From Serpula lacrymans var. lacrymans S7.9 (lineage: Eukaryota; Basidiomycota; Agaricomycetes; Boletales; Serpulaceae): a stretch of DNA of 64,000 bases. The notes under the pieces were generated by a model. The model was not told where the DNA came from. It did not search any database and saw only the letters and a list, made by a program, of their open reading frames with translations. Location of the stretch: NCBI RefSeq assembly GCF_000218685.1, contig NW_006763294.1, forward strand, positions 2,751,174-2,815,173, in the 5' to 3' direction. The first letter of the stretch is position 1. Each line of letters starts with the position of its first letter. Position numbers and translations under genes: made by a program. Of this stretch, positions 1 to 10,955 are shown one piece after another.

Positions 1-928
1 ATATCAAACCCACGCGTCAAAAATTCCAAAGGACGCTGACGTTGGGAACCGCGAAAGAGTCAATGGCACTCTGTTCTTCCTAGAACAGACCGTACGACCA
101 CTTTCTTCGTCAAAAGAAGCCTGAGGTATTCGAGCTGTGTAAAAAATAAATAATTGAATGTCTCGTTACCGCATGCGCAGATCTGGGACATACTATTTTT
201 TAGAGCAGCGACCATGGCCAATAGCGTCGCGTCAAAAGCATTTCCGGCATAGTTGATGCATGTCGCGTCGACGTACAGTGTCCAAACGGAACGCCCAGAG
301 TGGATGCAAAGGGACGATAGAGAAATAACCCCCGACCTACGAGAAGCATGAGATCACAACGTCGGCGTTGGAGCAGTCGATGACATACTGTAGTCAACTC
401 GACTTACATGACTAGAGCCTGGTTGAGTCTGTCGGATAGCACCTGGGCTTCTTCTGTGGGAGGTCCAGGCTTGAATTTGGAAGAACACATGGCGGGGAGA
501 TCAAGATTGGGTACTGGTTTCACTTTATGCTTAGGTACGCGTGTTGTATATCGAGATTGAACGAGAGAATCTCACCGAGGTATCCTTCATCGGGGTGGTC
601 TAACTCGGGTTCTGCGATTTCTGCCTTGACGCCACAGACAACGGTGGTATCGCCCATTCGCACCAGGGCCGAACCATCAGCGGTAGAGATTGATCCTGTT
701 GATTGTTACGTGTAAATGAAGATGATGAGTATTTGGACTAATGCAAGACAACCCACCGACATTTAGAGAGACATCCCTCCATTCACTAAATGCACGCCCA
801 TCGGGTCTGACATTCTCGGCAAGAAAGCGTTCAAGATAGGCACGTGGATGTAATCTCTGGAATATCTGTGCACGAAGAGAGTCGGCCTCTGCGGGTGAAT
901 CTGGCACAGCTGAGGGTCCTGCAGACAT
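1..928 (-). CDS. RRP43: Exosome core subunit Rrp43 (EXOSC8-like), 3' end outside the window
   Basis: RNase PH-fold subunit of the RNA exosome ring, which degrades and trims RNA in nucleus and cytoplasm. Five exons are visible (928-757, 695-576, 513-408, 336-194, 134-14), joined in frame by GT-AG introns; a further donor at position 13 leads out of the window. Seen: the N-terminal family block [18 protein letters not shown], then [20 protein letters not shown], the segment around [12 protein letters not shown], and [17 protein letters not shown], all in Rrp43 order. The start is the first ATG before the [15 protein letters not shown] helix. In eukaryotes this subunit is structural and carries no catalytic residues. 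The downstream neighbour is the 3' end of an ABC exporter in the same orientation, with 427 bases between them and no sign of a shared function. Confidence 0.9.
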
Positions 929-1355
929 TTTTTGTTCAACGCTTTAAGCAAAGCCGAAAGCATGAGCCACCTTGTAACGCGAAGATAGGCGTGGGAAGAA
1001 CATACTGCTTTAGAAAGTTTACGCTGCTCATTGCTGGATTCAAGATGGAGATTTTGAGAACTTCGAACATGGAGAAATTTACTGTAACATTCATTGATTT
1101 TGGATGTCTGGGGATACATTGTATGAGTGTGGTAATACTACAGATGAGTAGTCGTATAAGAATCGTCACTGAGTCATGAAAACAAAAACAAAGAAAACTC
1201 CAAAGGGAAAACAAGTAAAAAGCATCAAAGAAAGAATAGTATGAAAATCGAATGTAGCAATACTGTAATCAATAACCTTAGAAAAGAGTGATAAAAAAAC
1301 ACAAGCAGAGAAATACAGAAAGAAAGAAAGAAGAAAAAAGTCATTGAATAGCACA
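929..1355. other. Intergenic between RRP43 and the ABC exporter
   Basis: Contains the presumed RRP43 promoter and the 3' end of the ABC gene. A purine-rich GAAA-type simple tract lies near 1316-1342. Open frames here have no coding signature. Confidence 0.6.
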
Positions 1356-4300
1356 TCACTCGCTCATCCATTCGCCACCGTTTGCCAGCTTGGAAAACAC
1401 GCCCTTGCGTTCCATGAGGCTTTCGTACGTGCCTTGCTCGCGCACCTCCCCATCCTCAACGACCAAAATCCGATCGCACATCTGCATCACAGCAAGTTTA
1501 TGAGTGATCATGATCGTCGTCCTCCCCACTTTGGCTCCACGGATGGTGTCAAGCACTGCAGATTGGTTTGCGGGATCCAAAGCGGATGTGCACTCGTCCA
1601 GAATCAACACTTTGGCAGGTCGGGCCAGCGCGCGTGCGATTTGGAGGCGTTGAGCTTGTCCGCCTGAAATCAGCGAGGCATTCTCGCCCACGAGGGTGTC
1701 GTAGCCCTGGGGAAGAGACACGATGAAGTCGTGGACGTTCGCGGCCTTTGCTGCACGGACGACCTCAGCTTCGGTCATGTCGTCGCCTACTCGTCCATAT
1801 GCGATGTTCTCTCGGATGCTGGCGTCGAAAAGATTAGGGTTCTGGCTGACAACTGCGACGTGCTCGCGAAGGTGTTGCACATCAGTGGCTCGAAGCTCGT
1901 TCGTGCCGATCGAGATGGCACCAGAGTCGGGTTCATATAGTCTTTGCAACATGGCTGCGATCGTTGATTTTCCGCAGCCTGAGGAGCCAACTATGGCAAC
2001 GCATTCTCCATCTTCGATCCTCATAGAGAGGTTGTTGAGAACGGGTGCACCTGGACGCGAGGGATAGCTGAACGATACGTCGCTAAACACAAGGTCACCC
2101 TCGATCCTCGGACGAAGGACTCCTTGCGCCTCGGATGTGCTGTCGACGTTAAGTTTGAGCAAGTCATTGAGGTCCTTGGTGGCCTGTACAGACTTGGCAA
2201 TCTTTTGAGTGAACGCCATGAGTTGACTGCCGATGGTGACCGTGAAAACGACGAGGTTCAAGGTTTGAACCATCTGAAGGTAGGTGTACGTTCCACGTGC
2301 CATGAGAACCGCGCCGACGTAGAAGAGAAGAGCCTCTGCGAGATAGATGAGTGCACTAGCAACCCCATAGGTGCATCCTTCGACGAATGCGCCTCGAACA
2401 CCAGTTGAGAGACATTGCGCCGCGGCCTTGTCGAATTGTCCTTGGAGGACGGGTTCAAGTGCCATTGCACGGATGCCACGGACATTGAGGATCGACTAGA
2501 TATGTCTGTCAGTACAGTTACTAGATGGAAACAATAAGAAAAAGACTCACTTCGTAGTAAACCCTTGCAACCTCTTCGCGAGCCCTCTTATTGCGCACTT
2601 CACAACGAGCCACCAAACCAGTCTGCAAGCCCATAACACCAACAAAGACGGGTGCGATCGCGATACCGACAAGGGTCAATTGCCAACCCCATGCCATGGC
2701 CCAGAAAAGGCCAACACCCAGCATGGCAGATACGACGAGGCACTGGCCGAGTACAACGGCCACTAGCGTACGCGCATCGTCTGCGTCCTTCACGAGTATC
2801 TGAGTGATCCGTGCGGCACCATTATCGCTGCGATCAAACCATTTCTTGTCCTGTGCAAGCACGCGAGTGAACGCAACCTCCCTGAGGTGCGTTACCCAGC
2901 GCATTGCTGTGCTTTCCATGACAAAATATTTTGTGCCGAGGAGGGCACCGTCGATGGCTGCGATTCCGAGAACGAGTGCTCCGTAGGAGTTGATAAGACT
3001 AGCATCGGATGCGCCCGCCGAGACTTCGTACATGAGTTTTGAGAGAAGGAACGAAAATACAGGTGTCATGACCCCGCTTAGGACACATACGACGAGTCCT
3101 AAGAGCATGAATGGTTTGGAGGGAATGGTGGGATAGATAGCGCGAATGAGGGATATCATTCCCTGTTGGGAGGCGTTATCGCTAGATGTAGGCTGCTCGC
3201 TGTCTTCAACCTGCTTTGATTTTTTGTTGGCCTTGCGTTTCGACGATTTATCATCCACAACGATGCTTTCGAGAGATTCACGGGCAACGACATGCTGAAT
3301 GCGTTCCCTCTTCTCTCGTCGCATTCGAGCGTCTCGTCCAGTGCGGTTCACGGCGAACTTGTCATCGTCAAAGCCCTCCTCATCCACTACCATCTCTTCT
3401 ATCACCTCCTTGATTGGGTACGAGGGAGAGAAAGTGGCGGAGGTTGGGGAGAACTGGAGGCTCAAGCGACGACCATCGTAAGCTTTAGGCGGGAGAGGTA
3501 ATTCCGGGACCACGATCGTCATACTGCTCGGACGCCTCTGCTTCTTGATCTCCGTAATATTCTTTGCAAAAGCATCAGCAGGCACAAAGCGGCTAACTCG
3601 CCACTCTTTTTGGCCCTTTTCGTTGTCTGCATCGCTGCTGTTAACAGTCGTCGGCAAGGCTGGCGGAGGAGCTGCTCGGGTGAGTTCTGCGACAGCGTCG
3701 AACATCCAGTTGCCAAGGGTCATCGTCACAGGCCGCATAGCTGCGCCACCCACGCCCAGCGTGGGCGCAACGCTGAAATGCCTAGTCAACCTGTCCTCCT
3801 CTCTCTCCCTTTCCTCCTCCTCAGCCTCCTCTTCCGCAGCAAGAATGTCGCCTACGTCTTCTCTGTCAAGGTCGTCGTATTGCGGTAACTCCTCGTCGAT
3901 GGAAATACCGCCAGATTTTAGCATCCGAGCGAACTCGCCAGCTCCGCCTTCGGTCCTTTCGAGATCATTGCGGTAGCCTTGTTCGACGACGCGTCCTTCG
4001 CGCATAACGTACACAAAATCGTGGCGTTCGATGTTACTGAGATCGTGTGTAATAATAATAGTCGTTCGGTTTTGCCGCCAGCAGCGAATGGCCGACATGA
4101 TAAGTGAACGTGTGGGAGGGTCTAATGCTGAAGTGGCCTCATCTACAATGCATATTACCGTCAGTGACAGTGGAGAAAATGGATAATGAGATACTTACCA
4201 AGGATGAGCACATCAGGGTCTCTGACCCGAGCTCTAGCAATTGCCAGACGCTGTCTTTGCCCTCCACTCAGCTGAATACCCTCTCCACCACCCCCACTCA

Positions 4301-6172
4301 GAAGAGTCTCATATCCAGCCTCCAACCCTCCCACCCAAGATTCCAACATAGCCACTCTGCACGCTTCCTCAACCTCCTCCCTCCTCACATCTACTGCATT
4401 TCGGCCCGCACCAACAGCTCCTAAAGCGATATTGTCATGCAAGCTGCCTGCAAATACTGGGCATGCTGCTGCACCCTGGGACACCCCTGCGATGTGTCGT
4501 CGAAGGAATGCATCGTCCAGGTATCGTACGTCCTGCTCATCCAACAAGACCTCGCCATCGCGCGAGCTGTAAGCTCCCATTAAGATCGCACCTAATGTGG
4601 ATTTTCCAGAGCCTGATGGTCCAACGATGAAAGTCGTCTCGTGTGCCGGAAGATACATGGATACGTTGCGCAAGACAGGAGCACTCGGGCGAGCCGGGTA
4701 TGCGAACGTGAGTGAAGTGAGAGCAAGTTCGCCTGTGAACGTCCTAGGGTATATTTTGCGCAATTGCTGGGTATTTCGGCTCTTGCTCTTGCGTTTGGGG
4801 ACAGGCGCCAAGGTTAACATCGACGAAGGCGTTGATGGCTGCTGTAATGGGAGGTGTACCTCAGACTCAACTACACCGACTAACTCGGCTGCAGCTGCTT
4901 TACCCTTGGCGAGCACCATAAGCAAGGGAATGGTCATCTGTAGGTTGCTCGTTGCGATGAGACATGCCCAGAAGACACTCATGACGTCCCCAGGGGAGTT
5001 CTTTCCTTGCCGAACCAAGTGCGCGCCGAACCAAAAGCCTTGTACGAACATGGCCATGGTCGTAAACTGGCTCAACGCCGTGGTTGCACCCCAGATACCG
5101 ACAAGGCCACAAGCTACAGAAGATACACGCTGAAAGACGCGAGAAAGAACTTTTGATTCGTGAGACACCGCGTTAAATGCCTTGACTGTCGAAATGGCGG
5201 TAACAGCGCGTTCAACGAGTGTGGCAGCACCTGCGGTCAGCGTGCGTTCCGATGCGAGACGAGGGCCAGCAAGTGCTTGAGAGAATCCCTGGATGATGAT
5301 GAGAGCAGGTACGGCGGATAATATAACGATGGTGAGAAGTGGGGAACGAGTGAATGCGAGAATGAGACATGTGATTGTGGTAGTGAGATATTGAAGCATC
5401 TGTCCTGCAGCAAGGGAGGATGCCGCACGAACGTCGTCTGTTTCCCTAAAATACATGTCAGTACTGCAATGCAGATCAAGATGAGTTGGTGTACGCACCT
5501 GGCAAATTTTGCCATGAGACCACCTGCGCCGATGGGAGCATCGCCAAAAGAGGTGTCCTGCACGTCTCCAGCTGCGCCATCTGCGCCCATGCGGAGATCA
5601 AACCAGACCATGTCCTTTCTTGTGACTGCATCGTATACACGTCTGCGGAGTTCTACGACATTGTGCTCGCCTGTCCATATCCAGAGGCTGCTGGTGATGC
5701 TGCTCATGAGAAGAGCACCGACACCGAGCGCGACGAGCTCGAGTGCAGCGAGACCGACGCCGCGTAGAAGCGAGTTCTTTGCGGCTTGAGATGGGTTGGG
5801 AGTGAGAGGGAAGGCAGCGAATGCGTTGAAAGACTGGCCGATGACGTAGGTCATGAAAGGCGCGATGCCACCTGCGATGACCGAAGAGATTGCAGCAGGA
5901 GTGAGGAGGGTGAGTTTCCTGCGGGGAGTAAGGAAGGAGAAGAGGAGTTTGACGGAGGGGACGGGGGGAGTGTTTGTGGTGGGGAGGGGAATGTCGTGCA
6001 TCGAGGAAGTGGGGGAGGACATTGAGCCTTTGATATCAGACATCGATGAACGTGGGGTCTGCAACAGCTCGTAGGCTGAAGGAAATCTTTCCTCCGCCCT
6101 GGACGCTGTCTCGAATGGTGTTGATGAACGTGAGTTCGACGTCAACGTCGTTTCGCGCATTGCGGTCGTCAT
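1356..6172 (-). CDS. STE6: Full-size ABC exporter of the ABCB/STE6 type
   Basis: Four exons (6172-5499, 5445-4199, 4142-2551, 2495-1356) give 1550 residues in the order TMD1-NBD1-TMD2-NBD2. Seen in NBD1: Walker A GPSGSGKS, signature LSGGQRQRLAIARA, and Walker B DVLILDEATSALD, which is split by the second intron between L and D; H-loop ITHDL. Seen in NBD2: GSSGCGKS, ISGGQAQRLQIARA, VLILDECTSALD, ITHKL. The N-terminus is a roughly 90-residue Ser/Pro-rich cytosolic tail. An unusually long acidic, Lys/Arg-rich linker of about 250 residues (roughly 700-960) joins NBD1 to TMD2. Known: fungal STE6 proteins export the farnesylated mating pheromone at the plasma membrane. Inference: orthology to STE6 rather than to a multidrug ABCB pump rests on overall layout only and is moderate. 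No pheromone or receptor gene is visible nearby. Confidence 0.85.
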
Positions 6173-7123
6173 CGTCGTGGTCGTCGACGAGAGGGTGCGT
6201 ATGAGCGTGACAGTGGTAAAGGAGGAAGAGAGAAATGGCTGGCACCACCGTGTTTTCTCATTTTTGTTCTTTCTGTCTTTCTATTGTTCAAAGCCATGAA
6301 TGCGATCCATTGTCATTCAATCCCACGTGGCTGAACAATAGCAGTCCATTACGTAACAACGCACAATGGTCCTTTTGCACAGCCACACCAAGGCACGCCA
6401 CTGCTCCTCTCTCTGATGCCCGTCTGAACTTTACCTATCCATGTCAAATATACTCTCTTCCAGCCCTCATTGTCCCACTCATCCCACCTTGCAAGCTTTA
6501 CTACCAAACTACCCTGCCACTCGCGGAACTACCAGTCACTACCATAATCATAGGCATGTGAGGCCCGCACCATCCTACAAGACGTACAAGAGCTGCGCAC
6601 CGGTCACACTGCCGACTCAAATATACAGGATCCTCTGTTTATGACAATTACTGTCTGCTGCCTCCTCACAATTATCAGGGGGCCGTCGGAAGGCGCACCC
6701 TGCCCACTCTTATTCAGCGCCTAGCACAGCAAATACAATCAAACCCTGGACATGTTCGCCGCCGACGGTTAACTGCTTATATTCCGTTGGGATTCAGCTT
6801 TATCATGGACGCTGTAAAACGGAGAGTCGCATTCTATTTCAAGTATTCTTTCCGCCCACAATGCATTGTCTTTTTTCTTCCCTCGGATCTAACGCTGTTA
6901 CTATACACTTGCGCCCACCACTTCACGCATATACTCCTCGTCAACGCCTACGCGAATCTCTAGGTGACGATAATCGCTGGGGCGAGCTTCATTCTTGTTC
7001 TTCTTGTTCTGAGTGGGTATGTTTTCCCATTGCATATGTCACTATTGTACACTTTCCATATAAGCACATTATCTACAAAAATAAAGCTGTGTAATGTCCA
7101 AATGCGGTGGCATGCACGGAACG
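6173..7123. other. Intergenic upstream of the ABC exporter
   Basis: About 950 bases containing the ABC exporter promoter on the minus strand. C/T-rich stretches and scattered short frames occur, but nothing with coding character. Confidence 0.6.
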
Positions 7124-7136
7124 AAAAAAGCAAAAA
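7124..7136 (-). terminator. RNA polymerase III terminator of tRNA-Pro
   Basis: On the minus strand a run of five T and then a run of six T follow a few bases after the mature 3' end of the tRNA, the usual pol III stop. Confidence 0.7.
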
Positions 7137-7142
7137 GAGAAG

Positions 7143-7222
7143 GGCCTTGCTGGGAATCGAACCCAGGCCACTTGCAGTTGTGAACACCCAAAGCAAGTAT
7201 CGTACCTCTAGACTACAAGGCC
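7143..7222 (-). tRNA. tRNA-Pro (anticodon UGG) with a 10-nt intron
   Basis: The cloverleaf is complete. The 7-bp acceptor stem is GGCCTTG with CAAGGCC, the anticodon stem is CTTGC with GCAAG, and the T arm is CTGGG-TTCGATT-CCCAG. The anticodon loop starts TTTGGG, so positions 34-36 read UGG. Ten extra bases sit between positions 37 and 38, the canonical site for eukaryotic tRNA introns. The loop and D-arm sequences match eukaryotic tRNA-Pro. Confidence 0.93.
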
Positions 7223-7402
7223 GTTATAAGTCGACCACGGCTGGACATTATATCGATAAAATCACTCGGACTTGGTGATTTCGAGAATTTCTGAGAAAGG
7301 GGTCTTACACAAGACGGCACTTTATTCGCTACACTCCAGAAGCTGATATTTTCATTTCTTACAGAAGCTACAGAAGCTAAAAGTACAGTATCCTGCAGAT
7401 AA

Positions 7403-7844
7403 TCAAACATCCATGTCGTCAAGAACTTTCTTGGAGTGCTGCTTCGCCTCCTCTGATACGTTGGGGTTCTTCAAAGTTGCCTTGATCACCATGTCAGTAT
7501 GTTAAAGGGCGAAAAGGGGGGGACAGCACATACCTTGTGTCCGCCAACAATATTGCCTGGGTTCCTTCCTTCGTCACCTCCGGTTTGCTCGGGAAGCTCT
7601 CCTTTCGAGCCCATCTCCTCGAGTACGTTCTGGGAGTGTTCCTTGGCCTCACTGGAGACGTTAGGGTTCTGGACGGCGGCCTCTGCAAAACGTGAGGATG
7701 TGAGTACAGTAGGCAATGACACGATCGGAGAGATGATGCGCACTGTGACCACCTGCAACCTAATAGGGCAAATCTCGATGAGTACTATATCATCGTATAT
7801 AAAATTGCAAGACCTACGTTTCCGGTATTCTTAGAAGACTGCAT
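7403..7844 (-). CDS. Small Con-6 (conidiation protein 6) family protein, two repeats
   Basis: Four exons (7844-7818, 7759-7744, 7682-7534, 7480-7403) give 89 residues made of two tandem copies of the Con-6 motif: GNVAGGHKAAVQNPNVSSEA and GNIVGGHKATLKNPNVSEEA, each followed by a KEHS/KQHS-type helix. The second exon is only 16 nt. It is needed to restore the GGHK part of repeat 1, which then mirrors repeat 2. Known: Con-6 proteins are small, hydrophilic, stress- or sporulation-induced proteins of fungi with no defined enzymatic role. Start: the ATG gives MQSSKNTGNV, a normal beginning for the family. A single-intron alternative would need a poor donor and loses the GGHK match. Confidence 0.85.
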
Positions 7845-8627
7845 TATGAGGCTGTAATCAAAAGATTATGCTTATGCTTATAATGGTAACACAGGAGGTA
7901 AAGAGGCGATGAGGAAAGTTATCACTTGCGCCTGCTTTTATATTTGCACTAGGGGCTAGTAATGTCAAATACGTCATGGCATCGTCAGATAAATGCTAGA
8001 TTTGACATGTCACAGACGGTGCTGTATACGATTCAAGAGTGGTAGAATTTTTGAGGACGTAACGAAGAATGAGTTCATGACCAGCGGTGATCATGAAGTC
8101 ATCACCGTATCATCCTTTCTGTATCACATCAATTCTCACGGTCTTCTGTCTCTTACATTCATGACAGGGGATATTCTACCGATGCACAAGTACTCTAGCC
8201 CTGTAGGTGCTCAGACATATATAATATCACTTTCGTGCTATCTACAACTCCGTAGTCAAATCTTGTGTGTTTCTTCTTATTGGGCATCCAAGTTGATGGT
8301 TAGCAAATGGTTTATGTTCGCACACACCGCCAAGATCCAGGTGCGCCCAAATATTGTGGTATTCTACGTCATATATGAATAAACCAATATATTCGTAATG
8401 ATGTTCTTCTTGTGACGGGTTGAACCTGTGTTATCTGACGTATTGCAGGAAGTATGATTCGAAGGGAGATCGTCCATTTTTCTGTGAGTATCCTGGTCCA
8501 TTTGCTGTCCTTACTCCAATCAATCATGATGATAAACGTCTAAACACCAGCACCATATGCAGACGGTAAATATCCTGAAAAAATCTGGAGTTTTCCGCCA
8601 AGTTAAAACTGATCGGAGGCTGACGGG
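7845..8627. other. Divergent intergenic region
   Basis: Holds the promoters of the Con-6 gene (minus) and of the gene starting at 8686 (plus). An open frame of 129 codons at 7993-8382 on the plus strand has no recognisable family features, and I treat it as non-coding. Confidence 0.55.
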
Positions 8628-8634
8628 TATAAAT
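8628..8634 (+). promoter_or_regulatory. TATA box of the gene starting at 8686
   Basis: TATAAAT lies 58 bases upstream of the ATG, a normal spacing for a fungal core promoter. Seen directly; promoter function is inferred. Confidence 0.5.
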
Positions 8635-8685
8635 TTCAACTCGCACCTGTTGTGACTCCTCATTCGCCCTTCACTTCCATCCATC

Positions 8686-9999
8686 ATGTCTTCTCTGGAT
8701 GTCGAATCGACAGGCTCTGAATTCTCGTCATTGCCAATGAACGATGAACAGCTCCAAACTGGTCCGCAAGAACTCACGTTCAACGATCTGCTCAATCTCG
8801 CAGAGGCCTATGAGAAGACGCAGATTGCCGAGGCTATGGCCAAGATGGATCTGCCCCGTCGATCCAATGTCATGTCCCTCGAGAACATCTTGCTGCCTCC
8901 AGCATCGCCCGCCCAGTCTTTCTCGTCGTTCGATGTGTCCCCTGACGATGATCCTGCTACGAACAATCGATTAGGACACATTACTTCAAACGGCGAACTA
9001 TCGGGTGGTCAGATTCGTACCGCGCTTTCTGACATCGTTTCTAGCTTGATTTCTACTTCTCTTTTCCGCGAGGCTGACCCATTCGATCCAGATGGCGATC
9101 TTAACGCCATCTCCTTTCTGGATGGTCAGTATTATCAGCTACCGACGCATATAGCGACACCAGCTTATTTCTTTGCAGCCTACCAGCCCGAGCTTTCATG
9201 TTTTCCCTCTTCCTTCATGGATTTTGACGGACCGCTTCCAGACCTTGTTTATCCGCAGGAAGACCAATTATTAGCAGAGCCATCTCCAAATGTCTCCTTG
9301 AGCGGATGGATACCTCCTACTGGCGAAGACTGGCAAGAGCTGGAGCCCGAAGAACTAGAACTGCAGTACCCGGTGGCTAACCACCCGCCCAGCTCATATC
9401 CTGCGTGGTTGTACAGCCTACCAGAGGCACAAGAGGTTATTCCATCCACCCCCCATGGACTAAAGCCCGAGCCTCTTTATATGGATCCAACAGGCGGTCC
9501 CACAGAACGGTCTCCGGTTTCCTACACTCTTGACATGCCGTTCAAGGAATTGGAAAGTACAAGTCATCCTCCTGAGCCAGCTACTCGAGCCACACTCGCG
9601 CCAACACAGCCAGTCGCACATCGTTTTGTTACGGGCAAGAAAAGCGTTTCGCAGAGGTCGAGCACCAGTTACCAACGGGTAGGACCTCCTCGTGGCGGCG
9701 TCCCGCCCTCGGTTGCTCGCGATGTGACAATTGCGGCAAGTCTGGCGGTTGAGGAGGAACGGGCGCGGGCTCGCGCAGATGACGACGCGCGACGCAAGTT
9801 GACGCCGGTGCCGAGTGTGATGCTTTCAGTGGGCGGGGAGTCGTTCCGGGCGGGTCGTAGTGCGCTTGCGACGCGACTTGTCAAGCTGAGGGAGGGAAAG
9901 ACGACTGTGCGTAAGGCCCCTGTGGAGGGTGTTGCGGGGGTGAAGCGTCGAGGTGAGGATGAGAATGATCCTGTTCCTCGCAAGAGGACTCGTGTTTGA
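8686..9999 (+). CDS. Unrecognised single-exon protein, 437 residues
   Basis: One uninterrupted frame, unusual here because most neighbours have introns. I do not recognise the family. The N-terminal half is acidic with a predicted helix (FNDLLNLAEAYEKTQIAEAM), and the middle is Pro/Ser/Glu-rich and probably disordered. The C-terminal 100 residues are very basic and Arg/Ala-rich (EEERARARADDDARRKL), ending in PRKRTRV, a plausible nuclear localisation signal. A TATA box upstream and a sensible ATG context support a real gene. Inference only: a nuclear, possibly regulatory, low-complexity protein. No DNA-binding domain was found. Confidence 0.7.
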   Translation: MSSLDVESTGSEFSSLPMNDEQLQTGPQELTFNDLLNLAEAYEKTQIAEAMAKMDLPRRSNVMSLENILLPPASPAQSFSSFDVSPDDDPATNNRLGHITSNGELSGGQIRTALSDIVSSLISTSLFREADPFDPDGDLNAISFLDGQYYQLPTHIATPAYFFAAYQPELSCFPSSFMDFDGPLPDLVYPQEDQLLAEPSPNVSLSGWIPPTGEDWQELEPEELELQYPVANHPPSSYPAWLYSLPEAQEVIPSTPHGLKPEPLYMDPTGGPTERSPVSYTLDMPFKELESTSHPPEPATRATLAPTQPVAHRFVTGKKSVSQRSSTSYQRVGPPRGGVPPSVARDVTIAASLAVEEERARARADDDARRKLTPVPSVMLSVGGESFRAGRSALATRLVKLREGKTTVRKAPVEGVAGVKRRGEDENDPVPRKRTRV

Positions 10000-10955
10000 C
10001 CGCTGCGCATGTTTGCATTGCATATAGTATACCCCACGATGATAGCGTGATTTATTTTGCCCTTGTCTCTAGTGATATGCATGTAATCGAGAATCAGTTT
10101 ATGAATTGCAGACAGCAAGTGCTACGAATTCGAAGGGCGGAGGGCAAGGTGAATGGTATAGTATTCTGTTGATCGCAGTCTAATCTAGCTAGCAAAACAC
10201 CTTGCTATGTGGCCATATGGAGAGTCGATCGAACATGAGGAGACTTGGAATGAAGGATTCCCATGACTCTGATTCAGCGATCTGCAGTCGAACCCAAGTA
10301 AAGCCTGTGTCCCACACCACCTGAGACTCATGGCGAACTATGTATATCTGGCAATGCAGCAGCTGTGGTTGGAAAGAGGACTTCTGGTTTGAATTGCAAT
10401 GCGACATTCAAACAGGCTTAGTTTACAACAGAGCTTTTGGCTAGACCGAAAGACTTTCATCCATGGCGATGCAGTAGTACAGGTCAACCATGCGGATCAA
10501 AAAAGCTGACTGTTGGGCAGAGAATGATATGGTGACTGCCCTTGTCCGTCGGATAAGATGTGGAGGTCGATGTGGGTGTGGAATTCGATGGTGCTCGTCG
10601 ATGTATGCGCTGAAAAGGTGCAGAGGCGATTGGCATATATGCAGTTCTGTGGTGTGGAGGCTAGTGAGGAAGGGAGATTTGATTGGCGGTTCATTCTGGG
10701 AGTAAGGCCGGCGTGAGAAAAAGGCGAGCGGGCCTGCAGGCCTGGGTGTTGCGTTCGACCGAAATAGGTCAGTTTTCCCTTTGCCTTCCTTCTCTTTCCT
10801 TGCTCCTCACCCGCAACGACGACCATCCCCCGTCGTCGCCCTTTCTTTCCTTTCCCCCATCTCCTTTCCCCCTCCACATCGCACTACTCCCTTTGCTCGC
10901 TGTTGCACCCGTCGTCTGGTCTCATTTCGCGTGAATCGGTGTTGCGCTGTCCACC
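10000..10955. other. Intergenic upstream of the chitin synthase
   Basis: Contains the 3' end of the preceding gene and the chitin synthase promoter. A strongly C/T-rich stretch runs over about 10770-10900, common just upstream of highly expressed fungal genes. No gene is supported. Confidence 0.6.

Noticed and set aside
1356..6172. ABC exporter as a sign of a mating-type locus
   Set aside because: No pheromone precursor, pheromone receptor or homeodomain gene is visible in the window, and STE6 is often unlinked to mating-type loci.
7993..8382. Plus-strand frame of 129 codons as a gene
   Set aside because: Lies in a divergent promoter region and lacks any recognisable protein feature.
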